NCBI GenBank assembly: GCA_031270565.1
Contig: JAISXJ010000039.1
Location: 1 to 6,323 of the forward strand
Length of the DNA stretch: 6,323 nucleotides
Reading direction: 5' to 3'
Origin: Prevotellaceae bacterium
GTDB taxonomy: Bacteria; Bacteroidota; Bacteroidia; Bacteroidales; Paludibacteraceae
Shown: piece after piece, positions 1 to 5,479 of the stretch
Layout of the letters: every line of letters starts with the position of its first letter
Position numbering within the stretch: the stretch's first letter is position 1
The notes under the pieces: generated by a model
The model's input: the letters and a program-made list of their open reading frames with translations, nothing else
Database searches by the model: none
Told to the model about the DNA's origin: nothing
Position numbers and translations under genes: made by a program

Positions 1-71
1 GCAGATTAGACACGATTTTCACAGATAGAAATCTGGCGTTTATCTGTTAAATCTGTGTCATCTGTGTTCTG
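1..71. repeat. Intergenic repeat cluster built on the motif ATCTGTG
   Basis: This non-coding stretch repeats ATCTGT at 42-47, 51-56 and 60-65, the last two as ATCTGTGT. The inverted form, ACAGATA at 21-27, can pair with TATCTGT at 41-47. The pattern resembles dispersed 'aatctgtgtcatctgtgttc' repeats that I recall from intergenic regions of Bacteroidetes and other environmental genomes; that likeness is from memory. No ORF or RNA gene is visible. The cluster may continue to the left of the window. Confidence 0.55.
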
Positions 72-89
72 TTTTTCTATTGATATTTA

Positions 90-103
90 TGCCCTAACGG
101 GCA
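90..103. repeat. Short GC hairpin followed by an A tract
   Basis: TGCCC (90-94) and GGGCA (99-103) form a 5-bp stem around the loop TAAC, and six A residues occupy 103-108. On the minus strand the A run precedes the stem, so it is not a normal terminator for either strand. The ten bases GGGCAAAAAA (99-108) recur at 5424-5433, in both places followed shortly by ACTACACTCT, so this looks like part of a dispersed intergenic module. Confidence 0.4.
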
Positions 104-107
104 AAAA

Positions 108-158
108 ACTACACTCTGAAAACTGAAACTACTAACTACACTCTACTAACTACAAACT
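108..158 (+). repeat. 14-bp promoter-proximal repeat array, unit ACTAACTACACTCT
   Basis: ACTAACTACACTCT (131-144) is followed directly by ACTAACTACAAACT (145-158, two mismatches), giving a 14-bp period. A partial copy, ACTACACTCT, lies at 108-117. The array ends 8 bases before the -7 box at 167-175. It therefore covers the positions where a -33 element and upstream promoter contacts would lie. A one-mismatch version of the unit is arrayed upstream of the dnaX promoter, and an exact third copy is at 5449-5462. Confidence 0.65.
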
Positions 159-166
159 AAAAGAAG

Positions 167-175
167 TACCTTTGC
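167..175 (+). promoter_or_regulatory. Bacteroidetes -7 box for the HsdR_N-like gene
   Basis: TACCTTTGC matches the Bacteroidetes sigma-ABfr -7 consensus TAnnTTTG and is identical to the boxes before tsaB and dnaX. A -33 TTTG is not evident about 19 bases upstream; that position is occupied by the 14-bp repeat. Transcription would begin near 180-183, giving a leader of about 60 bases before the ATG at 243, the longest leader of the three promoters seen here. Confidence 0.65.
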
Positions 176-242
176 AGCGAATCTCCGAAGTAACGCTGTT
201 TTTCATCTGAAGAATCCACATTATAATTCTGTATCGGCTTTT

Positions 243-698
243 ATGCAGTTACCCAAGCTCAATCTTCCCGATTATTCTCTGCGTATCAGGCAGGACGGTG
301 CGCAGTGTCAGGTGTTCGATGCCATCCGTCGCCGCTATGTTGCGCTGACTCCTGAAGAGTGGGTGCGACAGAATATGGTAGCGCATCTTATCGCACACTG
401 TGGTTTCCCCGCCGCGCGTATGGCAAACGAGGCAACCATTCACTGCAACGGATTGCGAAAACGGTGCGACACCATCGTTTTTGATGCCGCCTGTCAGCCC
501 TTTATCATCATAGAATACAAGGCTCCGACGGTTGCGCTGTCCCAGAAGACATTCGACCAGGTGGCAACCTACAATTACCGTCTCAATGTGCCTTATCTGC
601 TGTTAAGCAACGGGCAGACACACCTTTTTTGCCGCATAAATCGGGAAGAGAAATGTTATCACTTCTTTGAGGAACTGCCTGAGTTCTCCCTGCTGTAA
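243..698 (+). CDS. Stand-alone HsdR N-terminal-like PD-(D/E)XK protein
   Basis: This 151-residue protein resembles the type I restriction enzyme R-subunit N-terminal domain family (HSDR_N_2-like), which occurs in Bacteroidetes as a free-standing gene. A complete PD-(D/E)XK-type core can be read: Glu63 in NEATI, Asp76 in RCDTIVFD, and Glu91-Tyr-Lys93 in IIIEYKAP on a hydrophobic strand, followed by Gln106 in FDQVATYN, a common helix position in this fold. The N-terminal VALTPEEWVRQ stretch (about 33-43) is also typical. There is no helicase domain, and no methylase or specificity gene is in view, so it is unlikely to work as a classical type I restriction enzyme. A role in DNA processing or repair is inference; the true function is unknown. 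The start is supported by family-like N-terminal sequence and by the promoter at 167-175. It converges on the DUF4290 gene. Confidence 0.85.
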   Translation: MQLPKLNLPDYSLRIRQDGAQCQVFDAIRRRYVALTPEEWVRQNMVAHLIAHCGFPAARMANEATIHCNGLRKRCDTIVFDAACQPFIIIEYKAPTVALSQKTFDQVATYNYRLNVPYLLLSNGQTHLFCRINREEKCYHFFEELPEFSLL

Positions 699-704
699 GG
701 GAGA
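685..704. other. Small hairpin over the convergent stop codon
   Basis: TCTCCC (685-690) and GGGAGA (699-704) form a 6-bp stem whose 8-base loop holds the TAA stop of the HsdR_N-like gene. There is no T tract on either side, so it is at best a weak bidirectional transcription stop or an RNA 3'-end stabiliser between the two convergent genes. Confidence 0.25.
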
Positions 705-718
705 TGTTCCGATGTTCC

Positions 719-1363
719 TTAGCGCCGTTTGTTATTTGGGGAGGGGTTGTTTCTGTGAGGCTGATTATTTGGCTCTTTTTTACCATTGTTGTTGAATTTC
801 CGCCGGTTGAGCATGATTTGCCGCGATTCCAACAGACGGTAATTTTCGTGGTTAAGGTTGATTTTACCGTTTGAGAGTTCGCACAAATCCATCAGAATTT
901 TCCTGTCATCGACCACTTCCTTATTCCACACCAGAAAACATTTCTTCATGTGGTTGGCTGTGGCGGCAATCAGATTATGACGTCGTTCGTCATTTTCGGG
1001 CAAATTCACTGCCTGATTTATAAACATTTGGAGAATACGTCCGTAGTGCATATATCGGATGTTGGACGCAGGTTTGGCAATCTTGTTGGGCTTGTGCATC
1101 AACTGCTCCGGCTTGACCATCTCAAAGGGATAGTCGATGTCGAGTTTGAACTCCGACATAACAGCCAGATGATCCCACAGTTTAAATTTGAATCCCTCGA
1201 CATCCCGCAGATAGGGAAACATATTGCCCATAATATTGATAATTGTTTTTGCACAACGTGTACGTTCTGCACGGTCTTCGATGCCAATGGCATGTTTGAC
1301 CATCTGTTGGATGTTTCGTCCGTATTCTGGTAAAATCAAGTCGGTACGCGGTTTATATTCCAT
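719..1363 (-). CDS. DUF4290 domain-containing protein
   Basis: This 214-residue protein matches my memory of the DUF4290 family, which is found in Bacteroidetes and has no assigned function. The recognisable part is the N-terminal block: LPEYGRNIQQMV (about 11-22), a helical stretch with IEDRAERT (28-35), MGNMFPYLRDVEGFKFKLWDHL (46-66, split here only by description) and the LDIDYPF motif (74-80). It looks all-helical and cytosolic, with no signal peptide or membrane segment. The last 30 or so residues are rich in Asn, Lys, Arg and Pro and probably disordered; such a basic tail could touch nucleic acid, but that is inference. The ATG lies 14 bases after the tsaB stop without a Shine-Dalgarno sequence, so it is very likely co-transcribed with tsaB. 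It ends 20 bases from the convergent HsdR_N-like gene. Confidence 0.85.
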   Translation of the reverse strand: MEYKPRTDLILPEYGRNIQQMVKHAIGIEDRAERTRCAKTIINIMGNMFPYLRDVEGFKFKLWDHLAVMSEFKLDIDYPFEMVKPEQLMHKPNKIAKPASNIRYMHYGRILQMFINQAVNLPENDERRHNLIAATANHMKKCFLVWNKEVVDDRKILMDLCELSNGKINLNHENYRLLESRQIMLNRRKFNNNGKKEPNNQPHRNNPSPNNKRR

Positions 1364-1377
1364 AGCGTGTATAAAAA

Positions 1378-2073
1378 TTAGTATAGGTGAATTATTTTAT
1401 TTTTCGGCGTTGTCGCCTGAAATTCTTTCATATAAAACGGCTCAAAACAAGCGCAGTCCTCTGTCTGCCCCGCAGCCAGCCGCCGCTCTGCTTCGGCAAT
1501 CATATTGACCGACAGGGGAACAATATTGTCCAAAAACAGGGCGTTTTGCGCATTAATGATACCCTTGCATTTCTCTGCGCCATTCCCGCAAAAAACTGTG
1601 CGGGTTTGCTCCAGCCGGTCATGCCATGTTTCTCTGTCGATGATAAGCGGGCGGGCAGGTTCAAGTTCTGTCAGATTATGGTCGTACAGAGCGGTATAAA
1701 CCTCCATGCGCCGTGCGTCAATCATTGGACGAATGAGCATGTCCGTGTCAGCTTCCTGCGCGGCGGCTGTAGCGATAATCAGCAATGTCGGTATGGCAAT
1801 CAGGGGAATATCCCAGCCAAAACAGACACCTTTGGCGCTTGCTACGCCTATCCGCAAGCCTGTGTACGACCCGGGACCTGCACTCACCGCCACGGCATCC
1901 GGAATAACATTGTTTGCGCGGGCAAAGTTGAGGGTTTCCTCAATAAAAACCGGCAACCGCGTGGCGTGCGATGCTCCTTCAAACTCTTCTCTTGTGCACA
2001 CCGCCACGCCTCCTGCCGACAGAGCGACAGAACAGACCGTTGTAGATGATTCAATATGGAGAATGTTCGGCAT
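1378..2073 (-). CDS. tsaB: tRNA threonylcarbamoyladenosine biosynthesis protein TsaB
   Basis: TsaB is the non-catalytic partner of the Kae1-type protein TsaD. With TsaE the complex transfers the threonylcarbamoyl group made by TsaC/Sua5 to adenosine 37 of ANN-decoding tRNAs, in the cytosol. The 231-residue product shows the ASKHA-type N-terminus PNILHIESST (2-11), the signature SAGPGSYTGLRIG (64-76) and the central MIDARRMEVY (117-126). It closes with the Bacteroidetes-like tail EPFYMKEFQATTPK. Length is normal for the family. The reading frame stays open to 2181, but I chose the ATG at 2073 because MPNILHIESS is the family start and because a -7 box, TACCTTTGC, lies at 2098-2090 inside the would-be extension. 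The leader would be only about 10 bases. DUF4290 follows after 14 bases in the same unit. Confidence 0.93.
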   Translation of the reverse strand: MPNILHIESSTTVCSVALSAGGVAVCTREEFEGASHATRLPVFIEETLNFARANNVIPDAVAVSAGPGSYTGLRIGVASAKGVCFGWDIPLIAIPTLLIIATAAAQEADTDMLIRPMIDARRMEVYTALYDHNLTELEPARPLIIDRETWHDRLEQTRTVFCGNGAEKCKGIINAQNALFLDNIVPLSVNMIAEAERRLAAGQTEDCACFEPFYMKEFQATTPKNKIIHLY

Positions 2074-2089
2074 ATACAATTTGAAGTGC

Positions 2090-2098
2090 GCAAAGGTA
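2090..2098 (-). promoter_or_regulatory. Bacteroidetes -7 box for tsaB-DUF4290
   Basis: Read on the minus strand this is TACCTTTGC, matching TAnnTTTG. It begins 25 bases upstream of the tsaB ATG and ends 16 bases short of it, giving a very short predicted leader of about 10 bases. The sequence upstream is AT-rich (CCATTATCAATTATCC) without a clear TTTG -33 box and without the 14-bp repeat seen at the other two promoters. It indicates that tsaB has its own promoter, separate from the dnaX-plug unit. Confidence 0.65.
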
Positions 2099-2130
2099 CA
2101 ACTTTTTAACGGATAATTGATAATGGTTTT

Positions 2131-2151
2131 AAAAAAAAATCGGTCATACCG
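2131..2151 (-). terminator. Weak T-rich terminator after the T9SS plug gene
   Basis: On the minus strand CGGT, loop ATG and ACCG form a short 4-bp stem (2151-2141), followed by A and nine T residues (2139-2131). It lies 35 bases past the stop of the plug gene and before the tsaB promoter, the right place to end the dnaX-plug transcript. The stem is short, so termination may be partial. The T9 tract is also about 33-41 bases upstream of the tsaB -7 box and could act there as an upstream element. Confidence 0.4.
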
Positions 2152-2185
2152 GCGCAGGGGGTTTGCTCTGTGTGATAGCATTCAA

Positions 2186-3442
2186 TTAATCATTAACCGC
2201 TGTCAGGAATCCCACGAGTTTGTCGTAGCGTTCGCCCCATGGACGATGATAGACGTAGATGCTATAACTATTGTCGGTTTGCCAGTAGCTTCCTTCGACG
2301 GGTTGGAGAGTGGCTTTGACATCGCCATTCTTCACAAAAGCATACTGATAACTGTACCCTCCCTGTTTTAGCCATAACGATTTATAATAAATCCCCTGCG
2401 CAGCGTCGTATGCCATACGCGACGAAGCGTCCAGACGATTCCCGCAGAGGTCGCCCAGAATATGCACGTTACCGTCGGGGAGGGGCTTTGCCATCGGCAA
2501 TGTAAAATGCACCCACATATAATCAGCCTCCACCGCCACGGCGTCCGAATGTTGACGATTGACAAGAAGACGACCGTCGGCATCGTATCCGGCTGTCGGA
2601 ACGGAGACACCGGCGCGTATTCTGTCCGGCGTCAGCGTAACGTGATACGCATCGTCGTGAAACTCTATGCGTTCAATGCCGCCGCCATACGTATATTCCG
2701 ACGAAATGTCAATGGTGCGGTACTGATTTCCGCCCTCGAATATCAAGGCACGATTGTTCTTATATGTCTGTTTTGAAATGGCGGTATAGGTGGGATGAAT
2801 CTCCTGCACGGCATTATCCGAACGGCGATTCTGTTCTACCTTGACATGCAGTTCCGAAAAAGGGTCGCGGATGGTATATTCCGAATGAATAACAGTGAAC
2901 TCCAGCTGTTGAAATCTACCGTTCAGTTCAATGTCTGTCGTGCCGCTGATACGCGCCTGAATCGTTACCGTCGGCTCCACCACCGAGAAACACGCTACGG
3001 CTGCGGGATGGTTGAAATCATTGTCTTCGGCAATCAGTACGGCATAATTACCACTGACACGAAACGCGATGTCGTCATTTGGAAAAGTTGTCTGATAATT
3101 GGCATACAGCGTCGTTGTATTCTGTGATAGCTCGCCGCTGAAGCGACCCGCAGAAAAACCGCTTATAGCCTCTGAAGGCAGAAGCAGCGACGGTGTCCAG
3201 TCGGCATTGCAGTGAATAACGGTATAATAATAGTCCTTAATGCCATAGCCTGTTTCATCAAAACTTACGACGATACGCTGCTCTCCATTCAGGGAGATAA
3301 CAGGCGCTCCCATGTGGTCATTCTCCGGCACAACAAGCAGGGTGTGCACCTGCCGGCTGAATATTTGCGTTTGCCACGTCTGCACCGCGTATGATGCAAG
3401 CAATGGACAAAACAGGGCGAATAGCATAAAGATATGTTTCAT
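2186..3442 (-). CDS. Type IX secretion system plug protein (DUF5103)
   Basis: This 418-residue exported protein belongs to the DUF5103 family. In Flavobacterium the characterised member is the Plug, which occupies the periplasmic side of the outer-membrane T9SS translocon SprA and seals it when no cargo passes. An N-terminal signal peptide is visible (hydrophobic 4-16, likely cleavage after LASYA at residue 19; no lipobox cysteine). Family landmarks include VVSFDETG (58-65), YYYTVIHCNADWTPS (71-85) and the SGNYAVLI strand (130-137). The C-terminal part (about 325-412) looks like a CBM48-type beta sandwich: NVHILGDLCGN, then YYKSLWLKQGGYSYQY, ending in the typical RYDKLVGF. Full length for the family. 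The ATG is 21 bases downstream of the dnaX stop with no promoter between, so it is probably co-transcribed with dnaX. It implies that the organism has T9SS. Confidence 0.88.
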   Translation of the reverse strand: MKHIFMLFALFCPLLASYAVQTWQTQIFSRQVHTLLVVPENDHMGAPVISLNGEQRIVVSFDETGYGIKDYYYTVIHCNADWTPSLLLPSEAISGFSAGRFSGELSQNTTTLYANYQTTFPNDDIAFRVSGNYAVLIAEDNDFNHPAAVACFSVVEPTVTIQARISGTTDIELNGRFQQLEFTVIHSEYTIRDPFSELHVKVEQNRRSDNAVQEIHPTYTAISKQTYKNNRALIFEGGNQYRTIDISSEYTYGGGIERIEFHDDAYHVTLTPDRIRAGVSVPTAGYDADGRLLVNRQHSDAVAVEADYMWVHFTLPMAKPLPDGNVHILGDLCGNRLDASSRMAYDAAQGIYYKSLWLKQGGYSYQYAFVKNGDVKATLQPVEGSYWQTDNSYSIYVYHRPWGERYDKLVGFLTAVND

Positions 3443-3463
3443 AACGAATGATATACAGAGATA

Positions 3464-5194
3464 TTAAAACTCCAGCTCCAGACCGAATGTATCATTAAAA
3501 CGTTTCAACCCGGGATTCTTCTTCATCATCAAAGCCAGTTTTTCTTCCGGTGCGAAAGCCATCTCTTTTCCCAGCGAGGTATCCAGAATAATCTCCAGCG
3601 TAACAGCATCATTTTCGAGTGTATCGGCGAGCCACTGTTCGATGGACTGTCGGCGCGGCATAAACTCATTCATCTGGTTATGATTGGCTAACTTCACCTG
3701 ACACACGTTATTGGCGACAAGCTGCGGCGGGAAGTTGCATAGCGTATTGTAGAGGTGCGGCTGTTCCTTTATCTGGTCGGCATACGCCTGCCACGCGCCG
3801 AGCAGCTGGCTTTGGTCGAATGGCTGTTCCCGTTTCGGCGCAGCAGGGGTATCTGTTGCGGGGACGGGAACGGCAGCCTGCTTTTCCGAAACAGAAGCGG
3901 TGGGCGTTATTTGGATGGATACCCCACGGGGCGGCGCAACCAACGGCACAGCCTGCGGCGGCGTCCCGTTATCGACTTGCGGCTTGACCGTTGCCTGTGG
4001 CGCAGGCGGAGGAACGCCGGATTTGTCTGTGGACAAAGTGCCGTCCAACTGATTGTTGACAGGAGCTATGCGCTTGCTGTCATCGGGTTTGTGCAGTTCC
4101 GTGCCGGTGATTTGGCATAATTCTATCAGCATCAATTCCACCAGCAGGCGTTTGTTTTTTGCCGTGCGGTAAGCAAGGTCGCACTGATTGGCAATTGCCA
4201 GCGCCCTGTATATAAATGGCACGGGACAGTGCTGCGCCTGTGCGCTGTACTGTTCCACAATGGCAGCCCCCACCTCCAGAAGCGGCAGCGTTACGGCGTC
4301 GCGACTGACCAGCAAATCGCGCATGTGCGACGCCAGACCCGAGACAAAATGCTGCGCCTCGAATCCACTGTTTATAATGTCATTAAAAAGTAACAGGGCT
4401 GCCGTTACATTATTCTGTAAAAAGGCATCGACCATCTTAAAATAATAGTCGTAATCCAGCACATTCAGATTCTCTATGACTGCCTGATAGGTTATCCGGT
4501 TGCCGCAGAAGCTCACCATCTGATCGAATATTGACAGGGCGTCGCGCATTGCGCCGTCGGCTTTTTGAGCGATGACGTTCAGGGCTTCCGCCGGAGCGTC
4601 GATATGTTCCTGAGAGGCGATATATTGCAGATAAGTTACCATATCAGTCACCTTGATACGGTTGAAATCATAAATCTGACACCGGGAAAGGATAGTTGGG
4701 ATAATCTTGTGTTTTTCGGTGGTTGCCAGCACGAAAATAGCGTGAGCGGGCGGTTCTTCGAGGGTTTTGAGAAAGGCATTGAACGCCGCCGCCGACAGCA
4801 TGTGCACCTCGTCTATGATATAGACGCTGTATTTGCCAATCTGCGGCGGGATACGCACCTGTTCCACCAGAGACCGGATGTCATCAACCGAGTTGTTGGA
4901 AGCGGCATCAAGTTCGTGAATATTAAACGACCGTTGCTCGTTGAAGCCGCAACAGGACGGACATGTGTTACAGGCTTCGCCCTCCGGCGTACGCTCGGAA
5001 CAGTTGATGGTTTTGGCGAATATACGGGCACACGTAGTTTTTCCAACTCCGCGAGGACCACAAAACAGATAGGCATGAGCCAGATGATTTGTTGTTATAG
5101 CGTTTTTAAGTGTAGCGGTAAGCGCCTGTTGTCCAACAACCGAATGAAAATCCATCGGACGATACTTACGCGCAGAGACAATGTAGTGTTCCAT
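3464..5194 (-). CDS. dnaX: DNA polymerase III gamma/tau subunit, clamp loader ATPase
   Basis: DnaX is the ATPase core of the clamp loader that places the beta sliding clamp on primed DNA and, as tau, tethers the polymerase. The 576-residue product has the Walker A motif GPRGVGKT (46-53), zinc-binding cysteines Cys65, Cys75, Cys78 and Cys81, Walker B IIDE (126-129), the SRC arginine-finger motif (170-172) and sensor 2 GAMRDALS (214-221). A helical collar domain follows, then a Pro/Ala/Thr-rich linker (roughly 390-460), then a C-terminal domain ending EEKLALMMKKNPGLKRF and GLELEF, as in other Bacteroidetes. I see no slippery A-rich heptamer that would yield a short gamma form. The frame is open to 5230, but MEHYIVSARKYRP is the family start and the promoter box at 5226-5218 lies inside the extension. 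The plug protein gene follows after 21 bases. Confidence 0.96.
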   Translation of the reverse strand: MEHYIVSARKYRPMDFHSVVGQQALTATLKNAITTNHLAHAYLFCGPRGVGKTTCARIFAKTINCSERTPEGEACNTCPSCCGFNEQRSFNIHELDAASNNSVDDIRSLVEQVRIPPQIGKYSVYIIDEVHMLSAAAFNAFLKTLEEPPAHAIFVLATTEKHKIIPTILSRCQIYDFNRIKVTDMVTYLQYIASQEHIDAPAEALNVIAQKADGAMRDALSIFDQMVSFCGNRITYQAVIENLNVLDYDYYFKMVDAFLQNNVTAALLLFNDIINSGFEAQHFVSGLASHMRDLLVSRDAVTLPLLEVGAAIVEQYSAQAQHCPVPFIYRALAIANQCDLAYRTAKNKRLLVELMLIELCQITGTELHKPDDSKRIAPVNNQLDGTLSTDKSGVPPPAPQATVKPQVDNGTPPQAVPLVAPPRGVSIQITPTASVSEKQAAVPVPATDTPAAPKREQPFDQSQLLGAWQAYADQIKEQPHLYNTLCNFPPQLVANNVCQVKLANHNQMNEFMPRRQSIEQWLADTLENDAVTLEIILDTSLGKEMAFAPEEKLALMMKKNPGLKRFNDTFGLELEF

Positions 5195-5217
5195 GTTGAA
5201 TAAAATGAAGTTACTGC

Positions 5218-5226
5218 GCAAAGGTA
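5218..5226 (-). promoter_or_regulatory. Bacteroidetes -7 box for dnaX
   Basis: The minus strand reads TACCTTTGC, ending 23 bases before the chosen dnaX ATG, with a predicted leader of 15-20 bases. Its upstream side is a 9-base A-rich spacer and then the 14-bp repeat array, the same arrangement as at 108-175. No separate TTTG -33 element is visible. The box overlaps the longest reading-frame extension and so decides the dnaX start. Confidence 0.7.
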
Positions 5227-5235
5227 GCATTTTTT

Positions 5236-5282
5236 TAGTTATTAGTTATTAGAGTGTAGTTATTAGAGTGTAGTTATTAGTG
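5236..5282 (-). repeat. 14-bp tandem repeat array upstream of dnaX
   Basis: On the plus strand the unit TAGTTATTAGAGTG occurs exactly twice (5243-5256, 5257-5270), flanked by a half unit TAGTTAT (5236-5242) and a degenerate copy TAGTTATTAGTG (5271-5282). Read in the direction of dnaX transcription the unit is AATAACTACACTCT, one mismatch from ACTAACTACACTCT at 131-144. The array ends 9 bases upstream of the dnaX -7 box, so it sits where RNA polymerase would contact the upstream promoter. Confidence 0.75.
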
Positions 5283-5292
5283 ACAACTGTCC

Positions 5293-5328
5293 CCTTAACG
5301 TCCTTAATGTCTTTAATGTCCTTAATCT
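5293..5328. repeat. Four tandem 9-bp units, consensus CCTTAATGT
   Basis: The units are CCTTAACGT, CCTTAATGT, CTTTAATGT and CCTTAATCT, placed end to end. Each differs from the consensus by at most one base. The array is non-coding and lies just beyond the 14-bp array upstream of dnaX. A 9-bp step is close to, but shorter than, one helical turn. Similar 'gtccttaa' arrays are, from memory, scattered in other Bacteroidetes intergenic regions. No function is evident. Confidence 0.7.
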
Positions 5329-5336
5329 CACTCCCA

Positions 5337-5351
5337 CTCGTTTGTAACGAG
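5337..5351. repeat. Hairpin CTCGTT / AACGAG
   Basis: CTCGTT (5337-5342) and AACGAG (5346-5351) form a perfect 6-bp stem around TGT. With A5336 bulged, CCC (5333-5335) could also pair with GGG (5352-5354), lengthening the stem. There is no T tract. It is one of four hairpins in the intergenic mosaic and probably a dispersed repeat. Confidence 0.4.
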
Positions 5352-5373
5352 GGGTGCTCTGCTTACTTCCCTA

Positions 5374-5394
5374 CCGCAGGTCGATGACCTGCGG
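5374..5394. repeat. Perfect 9-bp inverted repeat CCGCAGGTC / GACCTGCGG
   Basis: The two 9-base arms are separated by the trinucleotide GAT; an outer A-T pair (5373, 5395) extends the stem to 10 bp. The sequence could form a stable RNA or DNA hairpin or be bound by a dimeric protein. The TTATAAAAATAA that follows on the plus strand is AT-rich but not a clean T run, so a terminator role is not supported. Confidence 0.6.
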
Positions 5395-5419
5395 TTATAA
5401 AAATAATGTCCCTTCAGCT

Positions 5420-5447
5420 GTAGGGGCAAAAAATCTTTTGCCCCTAC
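5420..5447. repeat. Perfect 12-bp inverted repeat GTAGGGGCAAAA / TTTTGCCCCTAC
   Basis: Arms at 5420-5431 and 5436-5447 are perfectly complementary, with the 4-base loop AATC. The stem would be strong in either strand's RNA. No T run follows on either side, so it is not a standard terminator. From memory, hairpins of the form GTAGGGGC...GCCCCTAC are dispersed repeats in Bacteroidetes and cyanobacteria. It runs directly into a copy of the 14-bp repeat. Confidence 0.7.
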
Positions 5448-5448
5448 T

Positions 5449-5462
5449 ACTAACTACACTCT
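5449..5462 (+). repeat. Third copy of the 14-bp unit ACTAACTACACTCT
   Basis: This is identical to 131-144, including the next base A (15 of 15). ACACTCT is repeated again at 5463-5469. Unlike the other two sites, no TACCTTTGC box follows; instead the terminator hairpin of the FISUMP gene begins at 5480. The unit is therefore not limited to promoters. Confidence 0.65.
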
Positions 5463-5479
5463 ACACTCTAAAAACTAAG

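Noticed and set aside
243..698. Type I restriction-modification system
   Set aside because: Only an HsdR-N-like domain is present. No helicase motor, methylase or specificity subunit is in the window.
950..1333. Plus-strand reading frame of 127 codons
   Set aside because: It is antisense to the DUF4290 gene, has no promoter or recognisable motif, and starts inside the coding region.
1387..2049. Long plus-strand reading frame of 220 codons
   Set aside because: It lies fully antisense to tsaB, has a Cys/Arg/His-rich composition unlike a real protein, and lacks a promoter. tsaB on the other strand is unmistakable.
3464..5194. Programmed frameshift producing a short gamma form of DnaX
   Set aside because: I found no slippery heptamer such as A AAA AAG followed by a hairpin near the end of the ATPase and collar domains.
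4565..5203. Plus-strand reading frame of 212 codons
   Set aside because: It is the antisense of the dnaX ATPase domain, where codon constraint keeps the opposite strand open. No family resemblance is seen.
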